The notes under the pieces: generated by a model | What the model saw: the letters and a program-made list of their open reading frames with translations, nothing else | Told to the model about the DNA's origin: nothing | Databases searched by the model: none | Assembly: GCA_951802425.1 (NCBI GenBank) | Contig: OX637794.1 | Location: forward strand, 434,001 to 498,000 | Direction of reading: 5' to 3' | Source: Clavaria fumosa | Taxonomy: Eukaryota; Basidiomycota; Agaricomycetes; Agaricales; Clavariaceae | Length of the DNA: 64,000 nucleotides | Position numbers and translations under genes: made by a program | Part shown: piece by piece, positions 1 to 9,326 of the stretch | Layout: the number at the start of each line of letters is the position of its first letter | Position numbering within the stretch: position 1 is the first letter of the stretch

Positions 1-173
1 AGTCTACTAGCATAGCCGCTTAGGCCATGCTTACATCAGCGGCCCCTAGAGGGCCGCTCGCCTATATATATATCGCGTCGCAACTGTACAGAGAGGGTAG
101 ATCCCTCTACATAGAACTACCATACTCAATATACAGTTGAGTCCGGTTCTTTTGAGGGATAGAAAGTATTACA
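1..173 (+). repeat. 5' LTR (left part outside the window)
   Basis: It matches 8296-8468 over its full visible length with three transitions. It ends in TTACA, the inverted partner of the TGTAA that opens the right copy. A TATA-like run (TATATATATATC, about 63-74) lies in the middle and probably serves as the promoter. I could not recognise a standard tRNA primer-binding site just after it; the sequence following is ACTTTTTTGAACCTTC. Confidence 0.92.
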
Positions 174-211
174 ACTTTTTTGAACCTTCAACACAACGAG
201 TGTGGCTAGAA

Positions 212-1993
212 ATGGGTTACACCCGTATAGCCGCGCAGAAGAAGCACAACAGGAAGGGAGGAGAAACTCCTCCCTTGGTAGGACCTCTGCGCGACACCTG
301 TGTCGCGCAGCCAGAGGGAATAGGACCCTCTGTCGAGCCCAGCGGTGAGCCCCCGCTAAGGGCTGACGTGGCGTCACCGGCCCCTGACGACGGCATTAGG
401 TCCGAAACGCCGTCGACACGTGGCAATCGCCACGAGGAGGGCGCCACAACGCGCCAAGTCACTGGCGAAGCGCCATCGCTCGAGAAGGCCGGACCTTCAA
501 AAGGAAAGGGCAGAGAGCCCTTAGAAACCTGCGAGAGGTGGCCGCGAGAGCAGTCAAGCTCGCGGGCTCCCTCCAATAGTGGAGATGAGCCTACAGCGAT
601 AGCGCGAGCTAACGCTGTAGCCAAGAGACTCTCGGACATTCAGGCGGAACTTTCCCGCCAGGACGAAGAGTTTGAGGCTCTTGTAAGGGCGATGAAAAAT
701 CGCCAAGCCACTATTCGGCAACGGCTAAGCGAGGAGGCTACCCGCATTAGGCGGGTGCTGGACTCACTAGATGAGCAGGGAACCACGCTAGCGGCTCCCT
801 TACGGCGGCAACGCCGTGATTCGGTGGAACCCGAAGCGGGGCCTGCCCCGCCGAGTCAGGCGCCAGCCGACCGCGAGGAAGGGTGGCGAAGGGAGAACCG
901 CGCGGACGGTTCTCGAACCCCTGGCGAACCAGGAATGGAGGGCGGTAGCCCTCGAGAAATAGCGGGGCCGGAGCCGCGGCTTATGTCGTGCTACCCACAG
1001 CTGGGTCAGCGAGAGCCAACGGGCCGGATGGGTCCGTTCAGATGGATGGAACCGCCCCAGAAGGAGCGGGAGATTACTCGGGAGGTGTCCCCGAGTTCTA
1101 CAAACTACCAGAGCGATGTATTACATTGCTACCTCGTGATGATACGAGATAAAACCTCGCTATTGCCTGAGGCAATAGCTGAGATTAGGGGGATTAAGAT
1201 TGACCCCCCTGAGCTTTATGACGGACGAGACGACCTCGTCATCTGGGAAAGGTGGCTCGATGGCCTCCTTAATTACTTCTACTTCTATAGAGTAGTCGGC
1301 CCGCAGTTGGAGCACCAACGCGTTATGCTAGCGGGGTCACGTTTAAGCGGAATAGCCGCTACTTGGTATACCCAAGAAGTAACGGGTCTATCCCATGCTC
1401 CTCGAAGGTGGACCTTTGAGGAATTGATAACCACTTTGTTTAAGCGGTTCCTGACCGAGGTAACGGCGCAGAAGGCAGTGGATGCCTTCTATCAGGTGAA
1501 GTTTACAAAGGTGAAGGGCGCCTTGGGCTTCTGGAACGAATTGGCCCAGGCGGCGGAGAGAATGCTCACCCCGCCTGATGCCGGTATGATGAAAAGGCAG
1601 TTCCTTAACGGACTGCCTAACGAGATGGTGGAGGCCATCTTCAAAACTTGCGCGATTAGCGTCGAGTTATCCTCGGTTGAGGATATTATCGACGCTAGTC
1701 GCCAAGTGGAAGCGACCCTCCACTACCTCCAGCAGCGGAGGGCGGTGCCTTCGGTAGGGAACCAGGCAGGTCCCAAAGGAAACCCGCCTACAGGCAGAGT
1801 GCCTGTGGGGCAGAGGTTTGTGAGACTGCGGCTGTATCGGCCGCACACAGACCATAGGCCAGGGGAACCTGTTCCCCTGCGAAGTCCTCTACACGACAGA
1901 AGTACGTGTCAGCCATGTCGACGACAGGCCATTTCGGGTGCACATCCGGAAGGAGCGGATGGGATCGCGCCCGGTAGTAACAAAGGAGGCTAG
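212..1993 (+). CDS. gag: Gag polyprotein of the gypsy element
   Basis: The frame is open from inside the LTR, but the first ATG is at 212 (593 codons). The N-terminal 300 residues are charged and low in complexity, with a heptad-like stretch around 620-760. The C-terminal half is a Ty3-type capsid region (retrotransposon gag family), from the PPELYDGRDD segment near 1204 through the ALGFWNELAQAAERML segment near 1530. A degenerate homologue lies at 23383-25600. That second copy carries a CX2CX4HX4C zinc knuckle near its end, whereas here the corresponding stretch (about 1880-1990) reads CQPCRRQ and then runs out of frame, so the nucleic-acid-binding knuckle seems lost or frameshifted. Gag ends inside the protease frame, a layout suited to ribosomal frameshifting. 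Confidence 0.85.
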   Translation: MGYTRIAAQKKHNRKGGETPPLVGPLRDTCVAQPEGIGPSVEPSGEPPLRADVASPAPDDGIRSETPSTRGNRHEEGATTRQVTGEAPSLEKAGPSKGKGREPLETCERWPREQSSSRAPSNSGDEPTAIARANAVAKRLSDIQAELSRQDEEFEALVRAMKNRQATIRQRLSEEATRIRRVLDSLDEQGTTLAAPLRRQRRDSVEPEAGPAPPSQAPADREEGWRRENRADGSRTPGEPGMEGGSPREIAGPEPRLMSCYPQLGQREPTGRMGPFRWMEPPQKEREITREVSPSSTNYQSDVLHCYLVMIRDKTSLLPEAIAEIRGIKIDPPELYDGRDDLVIWERWLDGLLNYFYFYRVVGPQLEHQRVMLAGSRLSGIAATWYTQEVTGLSHAPRRWTFEELITTLFKRFLTEVTAQKAVDAFYQVKFTKVKGALGFWNELAQAAERMLTPPDAGMMKRQFLNGLPNEMVEAIFKTCAISVELSSVEDIIDASRQVEATLHYLQQRRAVPSVGNQAGPKGNPPTGRVPVGQRFVRLRLYRPHTDHRPGEPVPLRSPLHDRSTCQPCRRQAISGAHPEGADGIAPGSNKGG

Positions 1994-2444
1994 GCAATGC
2001 CTCGCGGCCTACATCACCATGAACGGTGTAAAAGCGTATACGCTTTTCGATTCTGGAAGTACCCCGGACCTGATGAGCCCGGACTTTGCCCAGGTGACGA
2101 AGGTACCAACCTTCCAACTGGATAATCCAGTTCCTATCCAACTCGGCTGTATTGGCAGCCGATCGACGATCACACGCGGATGCCGCGTAGCAGTGGATTT
2201 GGGAGGAATACTGGTGGAGGACCAGTATTTTGATATAGCGAACATCGACCGCTATGATATCATAGTCGGAACGGCGTTCATGTATGACCGCCGTGTGATA
2301 CTGGATGTGCACCAACGTGCAATCCGGATTGGCGAAGGGAAGGGAAAAACCCTTCAGGCGATGTCGCCCAGTGAGGAGACGGAAGCATTACGTGTCCGTA
2401 TATTGGCTAAGAACGCGCCGAGGAAGGGAGCTCGAAAGAGCTGA
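1938..2444 (+). pseudogene. pol: Retroviral-type aspartic protease segment of pol
   Basis: This is the first segment of the pol frame, overlapping the end of gag by about 55 bases in a different frame. The active-site motif FDSGST (near 2046) and the later IIVGTAFM segment (near 2260) are those of Ty3-type retropepsins. No strong ATG opens it, so expression from gag by frameshift is likely. The frame runs into TGA at 2442-2444 and then stays open to 4070, so the stop separates protease from RT and is probably a mutation. Confidence 0.8.
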
Positions 2445-4073
2445 CTACACTCGGGCCCCCGGGATGCGGGTGAGCCCTGGAAGGGGGGAGAGGCTAACGC
2501 CTCTGTAAAGATAGACGACGCCTACCTCGAAGGCAGGCGTGAGTACTGGTTTAACCAGTACGCTGAGCTCTTTGGGGGAGTTCCACCCAGACCGCCGCCG
2601 TTTCAGGCAGTGAACCACCGCATACCCTTAATAGACGAAAAGCAAGTCTATAATTATTACCTGCCTCGGTGTGCTGAGGCATTTAAGGAACAATTCCTTG
2701 AGAAAGTGAACCATTATATTACTAACGGTTGGTGGGAAGCAGGAGCGGCATCACAAGCAGCTCCTATGTTATGCATACCAAAAAGCAGCCAGAACCCGCT
2801 GCTACGGACAGTCGTGGACTGTCGGAAACGGAATGCGAACACAGTACGGGATATTACCCCGTTGCCTGATCAGGACCAGATCAGGCAGGACGTGGCTAGA
2901 GCCGCGTATAGGTCAAAGATTGACCTATCAGACGCGTATGAGCAAGTACGCGTAGAGCCTGAGGACGTGTGGAAGACGGCGTTCGCGACCGTCGTGGGCA
3001 CCATGTTCTCACAGGTGATGCAGGTAGGGGATTGTAATGCCCCTGCTACCTTCCAGCGCCTGATGACGCATATATTTCGTCATCAATTGGGAAAGTACGT
3101 GCACGTGTACTTAGACGATGTATTCGTCTTCTCCAAGACCCTGGAGGACCATGAGCATCACTTAAAGACGGTCTTTGAGACCCTCAAAGGCGCGAGCCTT
3201 TTCTTGAGCAAGAAGAAGTGCTCGTTATACACGAAGAGCGTAGATTGCTTAGGGCATATTATAGATGCCCGAGGAATCCACGTCACAGTGGATAAAATGG
3301 ATAAAATCCATAACTGGAAAACGCCGACAAGCGTTAACGAGGTGCAGAGGTTCCTCGGATTAGTACAGTACATCGGACAGTTCATGCCCGATCTGTCCGC
3401 TTACACTGGCCCTTTGGCTAGTCTGTGTAGTGAAACGCGAACGTTTCACTGGAGACCACTCCATGACAAGTGCATGGAGATGATTAAGGCATTGGCGTGT
3501 AAAACGCCAATATTACGCCCGGTAGACGTGGCAGTACAGGAGCCAATCTGGCTCGTGTGCGACGCGTCAGTGTCGGGCGTAGGGGCCATGTATGGCCAGG
3601 GAAAGACATGGGAAACCTGCCTTCCGGTGGGGTTTATGTCTAAAAGGTTTAGCCTGGCCCAGTTTAGTTACAAAACCTGGGGCCGGGAGGCCTTAGCAAT
3701 TGTAGAATCGCTACAGAAATGGGAGGATAAACTCCTCGGTAGACGAATCAATGTGGTCACCAACCACGAAGCGCTGGGGTTCTTTAAGAACCAAACGCGC
3801 TTGTCTGGCCGGCAGGCCAGGTGGATGGAATATATGGAGAGGTTTAACTACTCCATCACTTACATTAAAGGCGAGAGCAACAAAGTTGCGGATGGCCTTT
3901 TGCATTACCATATGAGTGACGCGACGGATGAGATTCATCCGGATCACGAGTACGTAAAGGCGGACATTCGCCTTGACCCGGAAGGGGACGAGTTGCCCCG
4001 CGGACGCCTGGAGGAGGTGCACGCACTACGAGTACACGCACCTGCCGCGGACCAGGAGACCGAGCAGGAGTAA
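2445..4073 (+). pseudogene. pol: Reverse transcriptase and RNase H segment of pol
   Basis: The RT fingers and palm are readable: the VDCRKRNANT block near 2814, the SKIDLSDAYEQV block near 2916 and the catalytic YLDD at 3108-3119. The connection domain (FLGLVQYIGQFMPDL) follows near 3352. RNase H keeps its first Asp (CDASVSG, near 3558) and the Glu of REALAIVE, but the usual TDH motif reads TNH because codon 3762-3764 is AAC. The closing motif expected to read DALSRY reads DGLLHY, with TTG (3900-3902) and CAT (3903-3905) where TCG and CGT are expected. All three are single transitions and the last two fall at CpG. TAA at 4071-4073 separates this from integrase in the same frame. Confidence 0.9.
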
Positions 4074-4082
4074 CCGCCGCCT

Positions 4083-5237
4083 ATGCCCCAAGCGGACGGG
4101 GATGTGAGGGACGAGACGCTCGTGCCCTTAAGGCCCCGCATGGAAGGGGGGGATAGCAGGATGCTGCAAAGCATCCGGGACGGCTATGAACAGGATCGCC
4201 TGTTCAAAATAATTTTGGAGAAACCAGGAAACTACACCAGTTTTAAGATCAGGGATGACCTGATCTTAGCTGAGAATAAAAAAGGAGACGAGGTGCTCTG
4301 TGTGCCTCGTACCCCTCATGAAGGGAAAAGCATCCCTGGGAGAATAATCCAGGAAGCCCATGCGGTCCTAGGACACATGGGGGCGTGGATAACGATGGAT
4401 TACGTCCGCCGTTACTACTGGTGGCCATCGGTGTCTAAAGACATCGATAAGTTTTGCTCGTCGTGCGGCGTGTGCCAAACGAGCAAGACTTCCCCTCAGA
4501 AGCCGCAGGGGCTTCTACACACCCTTCCGATCCCCAGGCGGCCCTGGGAATCAATAGGAATGGACTTCGTAGGTCCATTTCCTATGTCGAAAGAGGCGGA
4601 CTACCTCTGGGTGGTGATCTGCCACCTCACTTCACTGGTACACCTAGTACCAGTTACCGTTTCGGTAACGGCAGCAGAGCTAGCCTGGCTCTTCCTAACC
4701 CAGGTAGTGAGACTGCATGGGTTGCCAGGATCGATTGTGTCCGATCGTGATCTGAGATTTACGTCTGCCTTTTGGCAGGAAACACACCGATTACTCGGTG
4801 TCAAGCTGCGGATGTCCACAGCTTTCCATCCGCAGATGGATGGAGCGACAGAACGGTCGATCCGATCCGTGTCTCAGATCCTCCGATCGGTGGTCCAACT
4901 GGACCAGACAGACTGGGCTGAGCGAATCCCAATGGTCGAATTCGCCATTAACGCGTCAATAAGCGCGTCGACAGGGTTTGCCCCATTTGAGCTCACCTAT
5001 GGGTACATGCCCCAGATGATGGCAGAGTTGCCAGACGACCTCCGGGCGGTGCCCAGAGGGGTACGGATGTTCACAGAGAAAGCCGCGCTCAACCTTGCAA
5101 TGGCGCACAACACGATTATAGAAAGTCGCGTCCACCAAACGTTTTACGCTAACCAGCGTAGACAGGCAGAGCACCCGTTTAGAGAGGGAGAATTAGTCTA
5201 CCTCTCAACGGAGAACTTGAATCTCCCTAAAAAATGA
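4083..5237 (+). pseudogene. pol: Integrase segment of pol
   Basis: The zinc-binding HHCC module is visible as HAVLGH near 4360 and CSSCGVC near 4455. The DDE catalytic core follows: Asp in GMDFVGPFP near 4560, Asp in SDRDLRF near 4740 and Glu in DGATERS near 4845. The frame is the same as RT/RNase H. The TAA just upstream and TGA at 5235-5237 isolate it from RNase H and from the chromodomain. Integrase would insert the cDNA; the residues needed for catalysis appear intact. Confidence 0.88.
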
Positions 5238-5678
5238 GCTAGAAAGCTCATGCTGAAGTTTATTGGGCCATACCCAATACGGTCATGTAGACCGGAATCG
5301 TCTATGTACGAGCTGGAGCTCCCCGACTCGCTAAAGTCGAGGAGAATCCACCCGACGTTCCATGTCAGCCAGTTGCGGCGACATGAACCAAACGATGACG
5401 CGTTGTTTCCGTGTCGTGAAGTGAAAGTCTTTTATGACTTTGGTGTGGATCCAAAGGAGGAATGGCTAGTAGACGCCATTATTGGCCATAGGTGGGAAGG
5501 CCGCCACCTGGAATGCAAGGTTCGATGGAACCTCGGGGATACGACCTGGGAGCCGTACATGGGGGTCAAAGAGCTGGCTGCTCTAGACCATTACCTTGAA
5601 CTACAAGGTGTAGACTCGTGGAGGGTGCTACCTAGGCGCCCTCGAGCAGAGCGCGGACGGAACACCCGCGCGGAGTAG
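5238..5678 (+). pseudogene. pol: Integrase C-terminal GPY module and chromodomain
   Basis: In the same frame as integrase, after TGA 5235-5237. The KFIGPYPI segment near 5256 is the GPY/F module. A chromodomain-like segment follows from EEWLVDAIIGHRWEG (near 5458) through TTWEPYMGVKEL, with the aromatic WEP of the chromo fold. In chromoviruses this module steers insertion toward particular chromatin marks. The frame ends at TAG 5676-5678. Confidence 0.85.
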
Positions 5679-5775
5679 TAAACGCAATCGAGCCAGACCG
5701 CTGGGTCGTTAGCCACAGTGACTAAGTCACGTGGTGGCTCCACCGTAAGGTACAAAACCTTAAGAGGGCCCGCCC

Positions 5776-5812
5776 TCTTTTTCTCTTTTTTCCTCATCAG
5801 CCATTTGTTACA
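5776..5812 (+). promoter_or_regulatory. Possible 3' splice acceptor for a subgenomic retroelement mRNA
   Basis: A long pyrimidine run (TTTTTCTCTTTTTTCCTCAT) ends in CAG at about 5800 and is followed 12 bases later by the ATG of the extra 3' coding region. This is how a spliced subgenomic message, comparable to retroviral env, would be organised. It is inference: no donor was proven, although GTGAGC occurs near 345 in the 5' region. Confidence 0.35.
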
Positions 5813-7441
5813 ATGGATGATCCGATGGGGGAAACCCCATCTCCTCGCACTACCCATGCCGCCGCCTCTACCGCTACTGCCGCCGTCCCTGGCCTTGCGC
5901 CAGGGAACTCGCTGCCGACGAGCATCGTCGGAACGGCTGGGTTGTCCCAGCCGTCGTTGTCGCAAGGGGAGGAAACTCTCCCCTGGGTCCAGGATTGCAT
6001 GATCCATGCGATCACCCACGGATCCCGGTGCACTCAGTGTATCGGATTCTGTCGTCACATCTTCGAGTCGCTGCTGCACTCGGACGAAGCGTTTCAACAA
6101 ACGCTTAAGGAAGCGCAGGAAAGCGCTAAGCGTGAGCTCGAGCCGGAGCTCGGAATGATACAACGCAAGTTGGATGACTTGCATGAAGAGTATGAGAAGG
6201 GCAATGCCCTTTGCACCGGGCATCGGCAAAAGCTTGAAAAAGCTTATGATAGCCTGGATAAGGTCAAGGCCGACCTTAGAAAGGCGAAGGAGAAGGTTCT
6301 CTCCTTGACAGAAAAGTTGGCAAGCGCCAACGAGGAGCTCGCCGCGGTGCAAACGGCAGCGAGAGGGAAGGGACCTGACAGGGATCCCTTGGAGCGGGAC
6401 CCTAAAAGGGCCCGCACTGCTGTCTCATACGCGGACATAGTGCCGCCTATGGGGGACGTGGACGTCCCCATGAACATTGAGGAGGGGTATCCCCCTCTTC
6501 CACCTGCTGGTGTTAGCCAGCAGAACCCCGATGCCTCACTGAGGCATAAATGAACGTTTGCGGAGACGGTGCTTGCGCCTCCAACAAGGGGTTATCCCTT
6601 TAATGCCCCCCGCCCGGACAGGACTCCGGATGGCTATCCCTGGCCATCGGGGATGTCCGTCAAGCCCGGGGCATGGGCTGTCGAGTTGAAGACGGTTGAA
6701 GAGGTGATAGCCCTCAACCAGCAGGCGCACCATGGAGCGCCTGACAGCAGTTATGATATGACTGCCGTAATGAAGATGCGATGGGCCGTTAAGGAGGCCC
6801 AGAAGAACGCGGCAGCGGGAAAGCTGCCTACGCCAGTTGAGGACTGGCTGTTGAGGAACTGGAGAGTTCCTGCCGGCGTCGAGAAATCGGCAGACCGGGT
6901 GGCACGCCATCTGCAGGGGCAGATGTTGCGAGAGAGCGGAGGGATGGGCGACCCATCCCTGAGGGCAGGACCCTTGGAAGTCGCAGGAGGGGGAGCACCC
7001 TCCTATCCGTCGTACCAGACATTGCCGCTGACAGCGGCAAGAGTGGTTGCGCCTCCCATTAGGGAGTTTGTAGAGACCGGGGAGCCGTTGCTCCCCCAAG
7101 AGCTGTGGCTCTCCTTTGTAGGGGAGAAGGGAGAAATTCCCCCTATGAACCCGAAAGGCGACAGAGGCGCAGTGTCAGACCTGCGCTGCTGGGCCGCCAA
7201 CATAAGGATGGGCAGAGCGGCCGTCCTTGGTATTGATAAGGACGGGGATTCACCCCTGTCCTTTGCACATAAGGTGGCCATCTGGCGTACCATAATGGCG
7301 TGCGCACCGTCCTGGGCCCGAATGCGGCGCCCGTTCCTAGCAATGGCTGTAGCCCTCTTTGTGTCAAAGGGGCGTATGCGCAGGCCATTAAAGGGAGAGT
7401 CCTCCCTGCATGACGTTCCAGGCACTGGAACACAAAGATAA
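5813..7441 (+). pseudogene. Extra 3' coding region of the gypsy element, coiled-coil protein, part 1
   Basis: Starts at ATG 5813. Codons up to 6550 encode 246 residues with a CXXC-like pair (CTQC near 6034) and a long Lys/Glu/Leu-rich coiled coil (about residues 85-185). TGA at 6551-6553 interrupts it, yet the same frame stays open to 7441 and encodes a further 295 residues including VKEAQKNAAAGKLPTPVEDW near 6788. TGA for an original CGA codon would explain the break. A frameshift between about 7411 and 7440 then moves the reading into the next segment. I recognise no catalytic domain or membrane segment, so this is not obviously an envelope gene. Base composition and gentle decay match pol, which indicates it belongs to the element. 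Confidence 0.6.
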
Positions 7442-7944
7442 CGCCAACCGTCGCGCAGACGATTGAGGTGTTTGTAGACGCCGGAGTCTCCGTTGGGGAA
7501 ACGGAGTTCTGGGACGAGTTTGTACTCACGTGGGCACGCGAGTACGTGCGAAAGGGGAATGCCCCCTTGGACGATGATATCCAGCTAGTGCTGGGTGAAC
7601 GGGAGAAGCCTCCCATACCGCCCTGGACATATGCACTGCTAGAGTGCATAGGGCGCGGGGCGCGTCCGTGCCGTCTTCGGTTAAGCGAGAAGGCGGGAGA
7701 CGAACGGAGGGGCGATGCACCCCTGGAAGACAGTGGAAGCATGTCCACTGTTAGAAACCCCCTAGGGCTACCTATTGGGGGTTTAACAATATCCCAGACA
7801 GAGGGTGCGGGGCCCTCTCAAAAACAGAAGAAAGCGGCTAAATCATCAGCCGCTAAGGCCGCGAAGGGGCCTGTTGTGTCGTCGCCCGACTGGAGCGACA
7901 ATGAGGGCGAGCCGCCGTGCGACTACGAGCAGGGCTCGGACTAA
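7442..7944 (+). pseudogene. Extra 3' coding region of the gypsy element, part 2
   Basis: This frame follows the frameshift near 7411-7440 and continues to TAA at 7942-7944. It encodes about 165 residues including TVAQTIEVFVDAGVSV and an acidic, Ser-rich tail (DWSDNEGEPP). It probably forms one protein of about 710 residues with the preceding segment in an intact relative. Function is unknown; the lysine/alanine-rich run (KKAAKSSAAKAAK) near 7830 could bind nucleic acid. Confidence 0.5.
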
Positions 7945-8229
7945 GCGTCTGAGCCCTTTAAAAACATATGCCTACCCCGCAGGACGAGACAGCGGCACTT
8001 GGGGCACCCCCCACCGGGGCGTGCCGCTCGTGACACGCTGTCCAACTGGGGGCAGGTCACGCAGACCACCAGGTAGGACCCGTCAGCACCAGGCGAAGGC
8101 CCCAGGAGGGGATTGCGCCCGGTGACATGGCGGTAACCCTGCCCAAGGGGATGCACCCCTTGTAACGCTATTCTACTTCTGCTCGTCGTCCCGCGCCGCC
8201 CGCGCGTTGCCTCTGGTTGGGGCCTCTCC

Positions 8230-8241
8230 AGAGGGGGAGGG
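8230..8241 (+). promoter_or_regulatory. Polypurine tract of the gypsy element
   Basis: AGAGGGGGAGGG lies directly against the TGTAAG start of the right LTR, the expected place for the plus-strand primer. The stretch 7945-8229 before it holds no convincing gene. Confidence 0.85.
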
Positions 8242-8468
8242 TGTAAGGCTATAGGCCTTCTCTATTCTTTTATTACATAATATACATACTATAATAGTCT
8301 ACTAGCATAGCCGCTTAGGCCATGCTTACATCAGCAGCCCCTAGAGGGCCGCTCGCCTATATATATATCGTGTCGCGACTGTACAGAGAGGGTAGATCCC
8401 TCTACATAGAACTACCATACTCAATATACAGTTGAGTCCGGTTCTTTTGAGGGATAGAAAGTATTACA
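8242..8468 (+). repeat. 3' LTR of the gypsy element (227 bp)
   Basis: Opens with TGTAA and closes with TTACA, a perfect 5-bp inverted pair, directly after the polypurine tract. It is the same as the left LTR except for three transitions over the shared 173 bases. The target-site duplication cannot be checked because the left edge is outside the window. Confidence 0.93.
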
Positions 8469-8469
8469 A

Positions 8470-8620
8470 GGATATTGAGAGATACAATATACTCCATCAA
8501 TTTGAGTGATTAAACTGGAGGACTTTGAGTGATACATTACACCCCTCAATCTAAGTGATATTAAACTGGAGGATATTGAGTGATACACCTCTCAATTTGA
8601 GTGACATTAAGCCACAAAAT
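8470..8620. repeat. Short degenerate tandem repeats, AT-rich spacer
   Basis: Units of about 45-60 bases built on TTAAACTGGAGGA and TTGAGTGATACA recur two to three times. No gene is visible. The rest of the spacer to 9326 is AT-rich, with a diffuse repeat of a GTGAATTTCACCTATTAGA-like motif near 9010-9080. Confidence 0.6.
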
Positions 8621-8639
8621 CTTATTGTCTAGATGGGGA

Positions 8640-8720
8640 CTGTAGTGTAATGGATAACACATCAGTTGTGGGTTGAGTCCAATTCCATGAGCACTTGGGT
8701 TCAACTCCCACTGGGTGCAT
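8640..8720 (+). other. tRNA-like sequence (tRNA-His-like, possible SINE head or tRNA pseudogene)
   Basis: An A box (TAGTGTAATGG, about 8643) and a B box (GGTTCAACTCC, about 8698) match the RNA polymerase III consensus. A stem ATCAG/TTGAG encloses a 7-base loop TTGTGGG whose middle would be anticodon GTG (His). The acceptor stem does not pair and the segment between anticodon and T arms is too long, so it is not a normal tRNA gene. A tRNA-derived SINE or a decayed tRNA is the best reading. Confidence 0.45.
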
Positions 8721-9326
8721 AATTTACAGGCTAAAAAAATACTTGGAGATATAGTTAAAATCACTGAAAGTATGTAGAGGCCACCTAAAATATCAAACTA
8801 AAATGTTCTTGATAGCAGTGACATTCACCTGGAGAGCAGCAGGTGAATTTGGTCATATATGTGCCAAAAATAACCCATTTCATTTACCTGATTATCAACC
8901 AATACAGTTTCAGGATATCATCAATAAATTAATTTGTGCAATTTCTTGTGGTGAAAGATAGTGAAAAACAACTAAGATCATGGCTAAGATTACCCAAAAA
9001 CTAACATAGAATTCACCTATTAGATCAGCTTAAAAGGCACCTGTGATAGAGTGAAATTCACCTATTAGAGATTAGCTTAAAAGACACTTAAATGTATGGA
9101 TTTTATTCATTTCAATATAACAGATAATACCTCCACCAAAAGGCTAAACTGGAAACTTTATGCTTGCAGGTTACAAGACAAGTACAACCAACAACAGACT
9201 AAGAAGAGCATCTCCACCAAGAGGATAAACTGAAATCATGATACTACAAGACAGAATACAATCAATAACAGGCACTAGTAAACAAAACTGGGTAGTATGC
9301 ATGTATGGGATGCTCATTACCATTGC

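Larger units (their letters stand above)
1..8468 (+). mobile_element. Ty3/gypsy chromovirus LTR retrotransposon, nearly complete
   Basis: The element is bounded by two LTRs. The right one is complete (8242-8468) and the left one lacks its first 54 bases because the window starts inside it. Internal order is gag, protease, RT, RNase H, integrase, chromodomain, which defines a chromovirus of the Ty3/gypsy group. An additional coding region lies between pol and the 3' LTR. The two LTR copies differ at three of 173 shared positions, all C/T or G/A transitions, so insertion is fairly recent. Pol is interrupted by three in-frame stops and RNase H has lost a catalytic residue, so this copy cannot be autonomous. 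Confidence 0.93.

Noticed and set aside
174..190. Search for a tRNA primer-binding site after the left LTR
   Set aside because: ACTTTTTTGAACCTTC does not begin with TGG and I could not match it to a tRNA 3' end; self-priming was considered but no convincing complement in the LTR was found.
5813..7944. Envelope gene
   Set aside because: No signal peptide, transmembrane helix or cysteine pattern is visible; the product is a coiled-coil, soluble-looking protein.
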